Shown here one piece after another: positions 38,928 to 48,574 of a stretch of 64,000 bases of DNA (positions within the stretch are counted from its first letter, which is position 1; each line of letters opens with the position of its first letter). The stretch is taken from contig UEIF01000021.1 in NCBI GenBank assembly GCA_900468805.1, positions 246,341 to 310,340 on the forward strand, written 5' to 3'. Origin of the DNA: Hyphomicrobiales bacterium (lineage in GTDB: Bacteria; Pseudomonadota; Alphaproteobacteria; Rhizobiales; Rhizobiaceae). A program made the translations under genes and the position numbers. Below the pieces are notes generated by a model. That model was given only the letters and a program-made list of their open reading frames with translations. It made no database searches and was not told the DNA's origin.

Positions 38928-39908
38928 TCAGGCAGCCTTGCCGGACCCCGTATACTGGCCATGCGGACGATATTGCACTAGGTAGGAGTCGAGCACCGAG
39001 GTTGCCATCGTCGGCGTGATGCCGAGGCCCTTCAGCGTGCGGCCTTCGGCCTCTGCTTCCTTGGAAACGATATTGTCGTGCTTGAGCAGCTTCACCTGGT
39101 CCGGCGTGATCGGTGGCGCAATGAAAGGTACCAGCGAGGCAATGCTGCCGATCAGCGATGCGATGCCGAAAGGCAGGGAAATGAACGGATTCTTGCGTAC
39201 CGTAACCTTGAGTATGGTCTCGATACATTCGCGGAAGGTCAGGACCTCAGGACCGCCGAGCTCATAGATCTTGCCGCCTTCGACCTTGCCGTCGATGGCA
39301 CGGGCGACGGCCTCGGCAATATCCTCGACATAAACGGGCTGAAACTTCGTCTTGCCGCCGCCGACGAGCGGCAGGACCGGGAAGGTACGCGCCATATCGG
39401 CGAACTTGTTGAAGAAGCTGTCTTCCGGGCCGAAGACGACCGACGGACGGAAAATGATCGCATCCGGCTTGAGCGACAGGATGGCGGCTTCTGCGCGGCC
39501 CTTGGTGCGGCCGTAGTCGGAGTTGGAACCGGCGTTGGCGCCGATGGCGGAAATGTGCGTCAGTGTAGCACCGACGTTGCGGGCAGCTTCAGCCACTGCG
39601 CGGCCGCCGAATTCCTGCACGGCGTCGAACGTGTTGCGACCGCTCTCGTAAAGGATGCCGACACAGTTGATGACGTGGTCGGCGCCCTCGACGGCGCGGT
39701 CGATCGAGTTGCGGTAGCGCAGGTTGGCCTGCACGAAGGAGATCTGGCCGACATTGCCGAGCGGCTGCAAGAAGCCGGCGAGATCGGGGCGGCGCACGGC
39801 AACGCGGATGCGATAGCCGCGCTTGGCCAGCGCGCGCACGACGTGCCTGCCGACAAAGCCGGACCCTCCGAACACGGTGACGAGCGGCGGCAGGTTGGCA
39901 AGGGTCAT
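38928..39908 (-). CDS. Complex I NDUFA9-like NAD(P)-binding protein
   Basis: A 326-residue atypical SDR. VTVFGGSGFVGRHVVRALAKRGYRIRVAVRR is the Rossmann motif (GGSGFVG); NPGxx-like residues of catalytic SDRs are not obvious, but YGRTKGRAEAAI keeps a Tyr-x3-Lys. The set is similar to the 39-kDa accessory subunit of respiratory complex I and to related proteins that help quinone or complex assembly. No nuo genes lie beside it, so the name rests on similarity only. GAGGAG lies 7 bases before the ATG; a good terminator follows. Confidence 0.85.
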   Translation of the reverse strand: MTLANLPPLVTVFGGSGFVGRHVVRALAKRGYRIRVAVRRPDLAGFLQPLGNVGQISFVQANLRYRNSIDRAVEGADHVINCVGILYESGRNTFDAVQEFGGRAVAEAARNVGATLTHISAIGANAGSNSDYGRTKGRAEAAILSLKPDAIIFRPSVVFGPEDSFFNKFADMARTFPVLPLVGGGKTKFQPVYVEDIAEAVARAIDGKVEGGKIYELGGPEVLTFRECIETILKVTVRKNPFISLPFGIASLIGSIASLVPFIAPPITPDQVKLLKHDNIVSKEAEAEGRTLKGLGITPTMATSVLDSYLVQYRPHGQYTGSGKAA

Positions 39909-40017
39909 GGCAGGCTCCTCGAAAGGCTTTGGAATGCTGTGATTGTTTCGTCTTAGCCCAATCCCGGCTCGACGAAAAGGGTCATTGCGCCGCAGTTTTT
40001 ACCCGTTCGAAACTGGC

Positions 40018-40305
40018 TCAGATGCCTTCGACGACGACCATTTCGGCATCGGCCACTTCATGGCGGATTTTTGCGGCGATCTGGTATTCGGGGGAATTAT
40101 AGCAGTCGACGGCATGCTGCATCGAGGGAAATTCGATGACGACGTTGCGGGCGCGCGCCTTGCCTTCAAGCTCGGTGATCGCGCCGCCGCGGGCGAGGAA
40201 ATTTGCGCCATATTTCTCGAAGGCGGGCTTTGCGGCAGCGACGTAATCATTGTAGCGCTCGAGGTCGCGCACATCGACGCGGGCGATCCAGTATCCCTTG
40301 GCCAT
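40018..40305 (-). CDS. DUF1330 family protein
   Basis: A 95-residue dimeric alpha+beta-barrel-like protein. GYWIARVDVRDLERYNDYVAAAKPAFEKYGANFLARGG at the start and RNVVIEFPSMQHAVDCYNSPEYQ are the family's conserved blocks. The function is not established. Two ATGs are adjacent; the second (40305) has better spacing to GGAGG. The gene follows pyrF by 14 bases and closes an operon of four. Confidence 0.88.
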   Translation of the reverse strand: MAKGYWIARVDVRDLERYNDYVAAAKPAFEKYGANFLARGGAITELEGKARARNVVIEFPSMQHAVDCYNSPEYQIAAKIRHEVADAEMVVVEGI

Positions 40306-40319
40306 CATTGCCTCCTTTA

Positions 40320-41027
40320 TCAGCGGTTCGCCGGCCAGAGCGCGGCGACCATTTCATTGAGGATTGCCCGAGCGGCTTCACGCGGCTCCGGCGCCTTGAC
40401 GATCGGACGGGCGACGACGAGATGGGTGGAACCCGCCCTCAGCGCATCTGCAGGCGTCATCACCCGCTTCTGATCGCCCTTCTCGGCGCCGTCCGGGCGG
40501 ATGCCGGGGGTGACGATCGCCATGTCAGGTCCGACGATCTCGCGGACAGCAGCCGATTCCTCGGCGGAGCAGACGATGCCGCCCATGCCGGCGGCGCGCG
40601 CCTGTTCGGCGCGGCGCGCGACCAATGTTTTCGGATCGTATTGATAGCCGGCGTCGATGAGGTCTTCGGCATCCATGGAGGTCAGCACCGTGACCCCGAG
40701 CAGACAGAGGCCGGAGCCCTTCGCCGCCTCGACGGCTGCCTTCATCGCTTTCGGATAGGCATGCAGCGTCAGCATCGACATGCCCATCCTGGCGATGTTC
40801 TCGACGCCGGACGCGACCGTGTTGTCGATATCGAGCAGCTTCATGTCGAGGAAGATTTTCTTGCCGCTTGCGGCAAGGTCGCGGGCAAATTCCAGCCCGC
40901 CGGCAAAGACGAGCTGATAGCCGATCTTGTAGAAGAGAATGTCGTCGCCGAGCGTGGAAACCAGTCTTTCCGCTTCGCCAACCGTTGGAACATCCAGTCC
41001 GACGATCAACCGCTCGCGTGCGTCCAT
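40320..41027 (-). CDS. pyrF: Orotidine 5'-phosphate decarboxylase
   Basis: A 235-residue TIM-barrel enzyme that makes UMP from OMP. LIVGLDVPT and FLDMKLLDIDNTV carry the catalytic Asp-Lys-Asp set (Asp61, Lys63, Asp66); Lys34 is in FYKIGYQL. VTPGIRPDGAEKGDQKRVMTPADAL gives the phosphate-binding loop. Full length. It starts 6 bases after the stop of the phosphatase-like gene and is thus in a pmtA-to-DUF1330 operon, unusual company for a pyrimidine gene but known in rhizobia. Confidence 0.96.
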   Translation of the reverse strand: MDARERLIVGLDVPTVGEAERLVSTLGDDILFYKIGYQLVFAGGLEFARDLAASGKKIFLDMKLLDIDNTVASGVENIARMGMSMLTLHAYPKAMKAAVEAAKGSGLCLLGVTVLTSMDAEDLIDAGYQYDPKTLVARRAEQARAAGMGGIVCSAEESAAVREIVGPDMAIVTPGIRPDGAEKGDQKRVMTPADALRAGSTHLVVARPIVKAPEPREAARAILNEMVAALWPANR

Positions 41028-41033
41028 CTCAAA

Positions 41034-41615
41034 TCATCCCCGCCAGTCTTCGATGGGTGTCCAGTCGCATGATAAGCGCCGATCCGCAAGGTTGAAAGAA
41101 TAGAGATTGCCGCCACCGGCTGGCTGGTCGCGATCACGCGCAATTGGCGAACCCATCAGGTGGCACTTGAGCAGAGTTCCGACGCCGCCATGGCCGACAA
41201 AGGCGATTGGTGCATTCGCCTCATGCGAGGAAAGGACTGCCTCGACTGCAGAGACGATGCGCGCCTGCGCATCGGCGGCCCGCTCCCAGCCCCTGAAGCT
41301 TTCCTGCGGGTGGGCGAAGAACCAGTTGGCGGCCTCCTCGAATTTATCAGGCGGCAGGAAACCGGTGGCGGAGCGGTCGTTCTCATGCATGCCATGCACG
41401 ATTTCGATTTTCACGCCCGAAGCCGCGGCAAGAATTTCCGCCGTCTCGATCGCCTTCGTCTCATCGCTCGAGACGACACGGGTCAGCCGCTTCGCCCAGT
41501 CGCTCGTAGCAGCCTTGCGGGCGCGCTCGGCGCCGATATCGGAAAGACCCCATTTGGGAACGGAAACCTGCGGGTCGATCCTGACCTGAGGATGGGTGAT
41601 ATAAAGTCCAAACAT
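41034..41615 (-). CDS. Histidine phosphatase-like protein lacking the usual RHG motif
   Basis: A 193-residue protein with the phosphoglycerate-mutase-like fold order: an N-terminal strand and His8 in LYITHPQV, then VVSSDETKAIETAEIL, HENDRS, and the second His in VGHGGVGTLL. The motif is THP instead of the standard RHG, so the first Arg that holds the phosphate is missing. It may be inactive or act on another substrate. It directly abuts the pmtA stop with no spacer and precedes pyrF by 6 bases. Confidence 0.8.
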   Translation of the reverse strand: MFGLYITHPQVRIDPQVSVPKWGLSDIGAERARKAATSDWAKRLTRVVSSDETKAIETAEILAAASGVKIEIVHGMHENDRSATGFLPPDKFEEAANWFFAHPQESFRGWERAADAQARIVSAVEAVLSSHEANAPIAFVGHGGVGTLLKCHLMGSPIARDRDQPAGGGNLYSFNLADRRLSCDWTPIEDWRG

Positions 41616-42209
41616 TTATCCGCGCCGATAGATCCAGAGTTGAGCTGGAGGAATATTGCGCACGATGAAATCAAAATGATGAATGCTGTAACGATCGGCA
41701 TTGGCGACGATCGGCGAAACCGCGCCATAAGAGATCTGCACGATCGGCCGGCCGGCCGGCATGCGGTCGAGCAGGCTCTCCAGCAGAGTGATGCGCGCCT
41801 GCATGGGGAAATTCAGGAGCGGTATGCCTGAGATTACGGAATCGAATTTCTGATCCTTGAGCGAGCCGAGCGTTTTATCGAGATCGAAGGCATCGCCGTT
41901 GATGAAGTTCACGCCCGGATAGAGGCGCATAAGATGTTCGTAGAAGTCCGTCGAATATTCGATGGCGACGAGTTTTTCCGGTTTCACGCCATGGGCAAGG
42001 ATCGCCTTGGTGATGGCTCCAGTGCCGGGACCGAGTTCGAGCACGGGCAGGTCCGAATGCGGATTTGCAACGCTTGCCATCTTGCGGGCGGTGATCGAGG
42101 AGGTCGGAACGATGGAGCCGACGGTCTTCGGCCCCTGCATCATGCCCTTGAAGAAACGGATCTCCTCGTCAAATTTTCTGCCGAGTCGTTCCTTGAGCCG
42201 CAATGCCAT
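41616..42209 (-). CDS. pmtA: Phosphatidylethanolamine N-methyltransferase, Sinorhizobium type
   Basis: A 197-residue soluble-type methyltransferase. The N-terminus (LKERLGRKFDEEIRFFKG) is basic and amphipathic and should touch the membrane; VLELGPGTGAITKAI is the SAM motif I, and VISGIPLLNFP the motif IV region. It converts phosphatidylethanolamine to phosphatidylcholine in three methylations, a membrane lipid important for rhizobial symbiosis. The sequence is close to the Sinorhizobium PmtA as I remember it. It heads the operon with the phosphatase-like gene, pyrF and DUF1330, next to dnaN. Confidence 0.92.
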   Translation of the reverse strand: MALRLKERLGRKFDEEIRFFKGMMQGPKTVGSIVPTSSITARKMASVANPHSDLPVLELGPGTGAITKAILAHGVKPEKLVAIEYSTDFYEHLMRLYPGVNFINGDAFDLDKTLGSLKDQKFDSVISGIPLLNFPMQARITLLESLLDRMPAGRPIVQISYGAVSPIVANADRYSIHHFDFIVRNIPPAQLWIYRRG

Positions 42210-42320
42210 GCCGTCCTCCCATGCCTGCCGTTCAACTTTCCCTTAATTGCAGGAGGGGGGAGCAAAAACAAGTGCAGATGTCGCGATCAGAAAGCTTTCG
42301 ACAATAAATGCGACGCGCGC

Positions 42321-43439
42321 CTAGACGCGCATCGGCATCAGCACATAGAGGGCGTCATCGCCTGCGGTGTCGCGCACGAGTGTCGGCGAACCGGCATCGG
42401 CCAGCAGGAAGATCGCTTGGTCGCCAGAAAGCTGTGCAGTGATATCGAGCAGATACTTGGCGTTGAAGCCGATTTCCATCGGATCGGTATCGTAGCCGAC
42501 GGCAACTTCTTCTGTCGCGCTGCCGGAATCCGGATTGTTGACCGTGAGCAGAAGTTGGCCGTCGGAGAGAGCGAGCTTCACGGCGCGGCCGCGCTCGGAG
42601 GAAATGGTCGAAACGCGGTCGACGGCCTGGGCGAAGCTCGTGCAATCGACGCGCATTTCCTTGTCGTTATTGGTTGGGATGACGCGCTGGTAGTCCGGGA
42701 AGGTGCCGTCGATCAGCTTTGAGGTCATGACGATGGAATTGAGGGTCACCCGGATCTTGGCATCGGAAACTTCGACGGTGACGATCGCGTCAGGCGTATC
42801 GACCAGCTTCTGCAACTCGCCAACCGTCTTGCGCGGAATGATGATGCCAGGCATGCCTTCCGAGCCGGAGGGGGCGTCGACATCGGCGCGGGCCAGACGG
42901 TGGCCGTCGGTTGCCACGGCGCGCAGCTTCAGGTCGCCGCTGCTCTCGATCGTGTGGAAGAAGATGCCGTTCAGATAGTAGCGGGTTTCCTCGGTCGAAA
43001 TTGCAAACTGCGTGCGGTCGATCAGCATCTTCAGATCGCTTGCCTTCAGCTTGAAGGAATGCGTGAAGGTGCCGGCGGTCAGGTCCGGGAAGTCGGATTC
43101 CGGCAGGCATTGCAGCGAGAACTTCGAACGGCCGGACTGAACGGTCATCGAGCCGCCATCCTGGGAGGTGGCAAGCAGTACTTCCGCGCCATCGGGAAGC
43201 TTGCGCACGATGTCGTAAAGAAGGTGGGCGGGAACGGTCGTGGCACCCGGCTGCTCGACATTGGCAGGCGTCGCTTCGGTAATTTCGAGATCGAGGTCGG
43301 TCGCCTTCATGTCGAGGCTCTGGCCATCGGCCTTCAGCAGCACGTTGGACAGGATCGGGATCGTGTTGCGGCGTTCGACCACGCGGTGCACGTGGTTCAG
43401 CGACTTCAAAAGGTTTGACCGCTCAATAGTAATACGCAT
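42321..43439 (-). CDS. dnaN: DNA polymerase III beta sliding clamp
   Basis: A 372-residue clamp made of three similar domains. It starts MRITIERSNLLKSLNHVHRVVERRNTIPILSNVLL and ends YVLMPMRV, the family's C-terminal peptide. DLKMLIDRTQFAISTEETRYYLNGI marks the second domain. It rings DNA as a dimer and tethers polymerases. The chromosomal dnaA is not in the window, as usual in Rhizobiales where dnaN is separated from dnaA. Confidence 0.98.
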   Translation of the reverse strand: MRITIERSNLLKSLNHVHRVVERRNTIPILSNVLLKADGQSLDMKATDLDLEITEATPANVEQPGATTVPAHLLYDIVRKLPDGAEVLLATSQDGGSMTVQSGRSKFSLQCLPESDFPDLTAGTFTHSFKLKASDLKMLIDRTQFAISTEETRYYLNGIFFHTIESSGDLKLRAVATDGHRLARADVDAPSGSEGMPGIIIPRKTVGELQKLVDTPDAIVTVEVSDAKIRVTLNSIVMTSKLIDGTFPDYQRVIPTNNDKEMRVDCTSFAQAVDRVSTISSERGRAVKLALSDGQLLLTVNNPDSGSATEEVAVGYDTDPMEIGFNAKYLLDITAQLSGDQAIFLLADAGSPTLVRDTAGDDALYVLMPMRV

Positions 43440-43687
43440 GGGATGCTACCGCTTTCGACCTTTATTGTCCGGGCGCCCGGAAACGCCACGTCACTGCTTT
43501 CCCCTTCGGGAGAGGGGAGTGGACGGGCAAAATGGCAGAACTTTGCCGGCGATTGCAAGAGGCATGGCCATCCACAGGCCAGCAAATGCCGTTTTGCAAT
43601 GCAATGCTCACAGAAATTGCGGGCTCTTGTCGAAGCCGCACCGCTCGCCCATAAAGAGAAAAGCCCGGCGGGACGAAAGCGAATGAC

Positions 43688-44594
<907 letters not shown>

Positions 44595-44602
<8 letters not shown>

Positions 44603-44963
44603 CGGCGAAGCCACGCTCCGCAGGAGAAAGGCGCTGCGTCGCGGCTCGGCCGCGGAATATATCGCTGCCATTTTCCTGATGCTGAAGGGTTATCGCATCC
44701 TCGCCCTGCGGCATCGGACGAAGCTCGGCGAGATCGACATCATCGCCCGGAAGGGCGATCTGGCCGTCTTTGTCGAGGTCAAGGCGCGCGCCGACGAGAC
44801 GGGCGCGGTGGATGCCGTATCCTACGCTTCACAAAAACGGATCCGGGCCGCAAGCGACCTCTGGCTCGCTCGTCAGCGGGACTATGCTCGGCTATCGCAA
44901 CGCTACGATATCGTTGCGATAGTGCCACGGAAGCTGCCGCGTCATTTCCCGGATGCTTTCTAA
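44595..44963 (+). CDS. yraN: YraN family (UPF0102) endonuclease-like protein
   Basis: A 122-residue protein with a PD-(D/E)XK-like core: LGEIDIIARKGDLAVFVEVKAR, where Glu-Ile-Asp and Glu-Val-Lys are the putative metal and catalytic residues. GSAAEYIAAIFLMLKGYRILALRHR precedes it. Members resemble Holliday-junction-resolvase folds, but no activity is settled. It overlaps rsmI, which is a conserved pairing in many bacteria. Confidence 0.93.
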
Positions 44964-45115
44964 ACCTTACTAAGTTTGTTCTTGTGACGTGAGTGTCCAA
45001 GAAGTCGTCAGCGACGAACAACCTTCCATTAAAATTTTAGCATCTGCTTGAACGGGCTTTTACGACTTTTTTGCTATTCACGGCGCAGCTAGGGGTAGCA
45101 AATTGGGGGTAATTC

Positions 45116-45619
45116 ATGGCCTGGAAGATGATGCTTGCAACCGCGGTCGCCATGGCTGCGCGGTCCGTGCCTTATGCCGCGCTGAAGTCTGCCAACAAAT
45201 CCTTCATCGCACAGGCAAGCGGGGGCATGGTGCTGAAATCGACGCCGATCAATCCGGACTGGATCATCAGCGGCAATCCGCAGGCGCGCACGGCAGAACA
45301 TTCCCGCGGCCATGACGAGGCGTCGCTGACGGCGATCTGGGATTGCACATCAGGCGAATTCCGCTGGCGTTTCGGTTGGGACGAAACGGTGATGATCCTC
45401 GAAGGCGAGGTGCATGTCACCACCGAAGACGGCCTGGAGCGAACGCTGCAGGCGGGCGACGTCGCCTTCTTTGCTGGCGGCACCTGGGCGAACTGGCGGG
45501 TCGATAATTACGTCCGCAAGGTTGCCTTCCTGCGCAAGCCTTTCCCGAAGCCACTCGCCATCGCCTACCGCCTGCGCAACCTCTTGCGTAACGGCGGCGG
45601 CACCGGCATTGCAGCCTGA
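45116..45619 (+). CDS. Cupin domain protein (DUF861/cupin_3-like)
   Basis: A 167-residue single-cupin protein. FRWRFGWDETVMILEGEVHVTTEDG and LQAGDVAFFAGGTWANWRVD correspond to the two cupin motifs, but the metal ligands are mostly replaced (no clear HxH). The N-terminal 50 residues (MAWKMMLATAVAMAARSVPYA) may be a signal or a membrane-near helix. Function unknown; relatives act as sugar or ethanolamine-linked cupins. It lies between yraN and gshB on the same strand, with gaps of about 150 and 100 bases. Confidence 0.82.
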   Translation: MAWKMMLATAVAMAARSVPYAALKSANKSFIAQASGGMVLKSTPINPDWIISGNPQARTAEHSRGHDEASLTAIWDCTSGEFRWRFGWDETVMILEGEVHVTTEDGLERTLQAGDVAFFAGGTWANWRVDNYVRKVAFLRKPFPKPLAIAYRLRNLLRNGGGTGIAA

Positions 45620-45715
45620 AAATTGCGCTCGCGGAAACGTCCGAAGCCATTGATTGCCGTTGCGTTTGATGGCTGACCGACCTACATCTGGGCGGCATCA
45701 GCTCAAGGGACGGAA

Positions 45716-46663
45716 ATGGCCAAGATCAAGAACGTAGCGGTCCAGATGGACCATGTCTCCGGCATCAATATCGCGGGCGATTCCACCTTTGCCATGAGCC
45801 TCGAGGCTCAGGCGCGCGGCTACAAGCTCTTCCATTACACGCCCGATCGCCTGAGCTTCCGCGACGACAAGCTCTATGCTGCCGTCGAGCCGATGGTGCT
45901 GCGCGACGTCAAGGGCGATCATTATGAACTCGGCGCGCCTGAGCGCATCGACCTGTCGACCATGGATGTCGTCCTGCTGCGCCAGGACCCGCCTTTCGAC
46001 ATGTCCTACATCACCTCGACGCATCTCCTGGAGCGCATCCATCCGAAGACGCTTGTCGTCAACGATCCGGCCTGGGTGCGCAACTCACCGGAAAAGATCT
46101 TCGTCACCGAATTTTCCGACCTGATGCCGAAGACGCTGATCACCAAGGACCCGGGTGAGATCCGCCGCTTTCGCGACGAGATGGGCGACATCATCCTGAA
46201 GCCGCTCTACGGCAATGGTGGCGCCGGTGTCTTCCATTCCACCAAGGACGATCGCAATCTGTCCTCGCTGCTGGAAATGTTCGGCCAGCTCTTCCGCGAG
46301 CCCTTCATCGCTCAGCAGTACCTGCCTGACGTGCGCAAGGGCGACAAGCGCATCATCCTCGTCGACGGTGAGTTTGCCGGCGCGATCAATCGCGTCCCGG
46401 CTGAGCATGACAGCCGCTCGAACATGCATGTGGGCGGCCGCGCTGAGCCGACCGAGCTGACGGCCCGCGAGAAGGAAATCTGCGGCCGCATCGGACCCGC
46501 GCTGCGCGAACGCGGCTTCCTGCTCGTCGGCATCGATGTGATCGGTGACTACATGACCGAGATCAACGTGACCTCGCCGACCGGCATCCGCGAAGTGAAA
46601 AAATTCGGCGGCGTCGACATCGCAAGCCTGTTATGGGATGCCATCGAACGAAAGCGCGGTTAG
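45716..46663 (+). CDS. gshB: Glutathione synthase
   Basis: A 315-residue ATP-grasp enzyme that joins gamma-glutamylcysteine and glycine. The order is standard: N-terminal AVQMDHVSGINIAGDSTFAMSLEAQARGY, ILKPLYGNGGAGVFH (ATP-grasp lid), EPFIAQQYLPDVRKGDKRIILVDGE and DVIGDYMTEINVTSPTGIRE for the metal and substrate site. Full length. The stop is followed by copy B of the RIME-like repeat, which probably ends transcription. Confidence 0.97.
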   Translation: MAKIKNVAVQMDHVSGINIAGDSTFAMSLEAQARGYKLFHYTPDRLSFRDDKLYAAVEPMVLRDVKGDHYELGAPERIDLSTMDVVLLRQDPPFDMSYITSTHLLERIHPKTLVVNDPAWVRNSPEKIFVTEFSDLMPKTLITKDPGEIRRFRDEMGDIILKPLYGNGGAGVFHSTKDDRNLSSLLEMFGQLFREPFIAQQYLPDVRKGDKRIILVDGEFAGAINRVPAEHDSRSNMHVGGRAEPTELTAREKEICGRIGPALRERGFLLVGIDVIGDYMTEINVTSPTGIREVKKFGGVDIASLLWDAIERKRG

Positions 46664-46669
46664 AGCAGT

Positions 46670-46775
46670 CCCGTCAAAAGTGCGCAACGGTTTGCGTCCG
46701 GAATTGGGTGAAAACAGAGAGATAGGGCATCCCTCTGATTCGAAGAAAACGGAAACGCTCTCAGCGTTCCGCCTT
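46670..46775. repeat. RIME-like palindromic intergenic repeat, copy B
   Basis: Shares GTGAAAACAGAGAGATAG and a TTTGCGTCCG block with copy A at 595-690. The second hairpin (CGGAAACGCT / AGCGTTCCG with a bulge) spans about 46750-46771. It lies after gshB and before comM; the remaining bases up to 46925 should hold the comM promoter. Confidence 0.72.
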
Positions 46776-46925
46776 TGATCGCCTTCGTTCCAGCTTTACA
46801 ACCCGCTGCAATTTGATTGCAGCGAATAGCTGAATCTGTTCACTTATCGTTCTTGTTTTCTTCTAGGTTCCATGCCAGATTGTGACCGCCTTCATAGGTT
46901 GGGTTTAGAGGTTACGGGGCAAGGC

Positions 46926-48458
46926 ATGGTCGCGCGCGTCAGCACGGTTGCGTTTCAGGGCATTGAAGGTGTGCCGGTCGAAGTCCAGGTCATGGTCGCT
47001 CCCGGCAAGATGGGAATCCAGATCGTCGGGCTGCCCGACAAGGCGGTCGCGGAAAGCCGCGAGCGGGTGCAGGCGGCCTTACATGCCTCTGGCCTGGCGC
47101 TGCCGTCCAAGCGCGTGACGGTCAACCTTGCGCCTGCCGATCTGCCTAAAGAGGGTAGCCATTTCGATTTGCCTATCGCGCTCGGCCTGATGGCAGCGCT
47201 CGGCGCCATTCCGACGGATGCCTTGTCCGATTATGTCGTCGTCGGCGAACTCAACCTCGACGGCACGATTGCCGCCATCGCCGGTGCGCTGCCGGCGGCA
47301 ATCGGTGCAAATGCGAGTGGGAAGGGGCTGATCTGCCCTTCCGAAAGCGGCCCGGAAGCCGCATGGGCAGGTTCCGGCGTCGACATTCTGGCGCCTCGCA
47401 GCCTGATCGCGCTCGCCAATCATTTCCGCGGCACACAGATACTCTCGCGACCGGAGCCCTCCATCCGTCCGAACGCTGCCAATCTGCCCGATCTCTCCGA
47501 AATCAAGGGACAGGAAAGCGCCAAGCGGGCGCTGGAAGTGGCGGCTGCCGGCGGCCACAATCTCTTGATGGTCGGGCCGCCCGGCTCCGGCAAATCGATG
47601 CTGGCCTCGAGGCTGCCATCCATCCTTCCACCACTCTTGGCTGCCGAACTGCTCGAAGTCTCGATGATCCATTCCATCGCCGGACAGCTGTCCGGCGGCA
47701 AGCTCTCGGACCGCCGGCCTTTCCGCACGCCACATCATTCTGCGACCATGGCGGCGCTCATTGGCGGCGGCCTGCGCGCCCGGCCGGGCGAGGCCTCGCT
47801 TGCCCATCACGGCGTGCTTTTCCTTGATGAATTCCCTGAATTTGCACCGCAGGTACTCGATGCCCTGCGCCAGCCGCTGGAAAGCGGCGAATGTGTCATC
47901 GCACGCGCCAATCATCGCGTCTCTTATCCGGCGCGGATTCAGCTCATTGCGGCCATGAACCCTTGCCGCTGCGGCATGGCGGGAGAGCCAGGCCACACCT
48001 GCGCCCGCGGCCCGCGCTGCATGAGCGATTATCAGGCTCGTATTTCAGGCCCGCTGATGGACCGCATCGATATTCGCATCGACGTGCCGGCCGTTTCCGC
48101 TGCCGATCTGATCCGGCCGACGGTCGCCGAAGCGAGCGCCGATGTTGCCCGGCGCGTCGCCCGCGCCCGAGACATCCAGCGTGAACGCTATGCCGTTGCC
48201 GGCGCTGCTGGTATTTCCACCAATGCCGGATGCTCGACGGCAATGATCGAGAAATTCGCCGAGCCGGATGCGGCAGGATTGCAGCTGTTGCGGGATGCCG
48301 CCGACAAGATGAAGTTTTCTGCCCGCGGCTACCATCGTGTCCTCAAGGTCGCCCGCACGCTTGCCGATCTCGATGGCAAGGAAACCGTGGGCCGGATCCA
48401 TCTCGCGGAGGCAATCTCCTACCGTGTTGCCGGCGCGCGGCTGACGGCAGCGGCATGA
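46926..48458 (+). CDS. comM: YifB/ComM-like Mg-chelatase-type AAA+ ATPase
   Basis: A 510-residue protein. It starts MVARVSTVAFQGIEGVPVEVQV, with the Lon-protease-like S16-type domain (VGLPDKAVAESRERVQAAL). GPPGSGKSMLASRLPSILPPL is the Walker A; the Walker B region is GVLFLDEFPEF. Near the C-terminus CRCGMAGEPGHTC holds Cys residues for a zinc-like site. ComM is a helicase that helps DNA branch migration in natural transformation. The ATG at 46926 is chosen since family members begin here; an upstream ATG at 46872 is less likely. Confidence 0.93.
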   Translation: MVARVSTVAFQGIEGVPVEVQVMVAPGKMGIQIVGLPDKAVAESRERVQAALHASGLALPSKRVTVNLAPADLPKEGSHFDLPIALGLMAALGAIPTDALSDYVVVGELNLDGTIAAIAGALPAAIGANASGKGLICPSESGPEAAWAGSGVDILAPRSLIALANHFRGTQILSRPEPSIRPNAANLPDLSEIKGQESAKRALEVAAAGGHNLLMVGPPGSGKSMLASRLPSILPPLLAAELLEVSMIHSIAGQLSGGKLSDRRPFRTPHHSATMAALIGGGLRARPGEASLAHHGVLFLDEFPEFAPQVLDALRQPLESGECVIARANHRVSYPARIQLIAAMNPCRCGMAGEPGHTCARGPRCMSDYQARISGPLMDRIDIRIDVPAVSAADLIRPTVAEASADVARRVARARDIQRERYAVAGAAGISTNAGCSTAMIEKFAEPDAAGLQLLRDAADKMKFSARGYHRVLKVARTLADLDGKETVGRIHLAEAISYRVAGARLTAAA

Positions 48459-48574
48459 GGTTGGGTGATTAGTGGGCAGTGATGAGTAGCGGTTCATAAT
48501 CGGTGATTGGCCAGCCAAAGCGATTTGCGACAGGCACCGAAAGCAGCCTCATTCACTACTCACGAATTCCTCTC

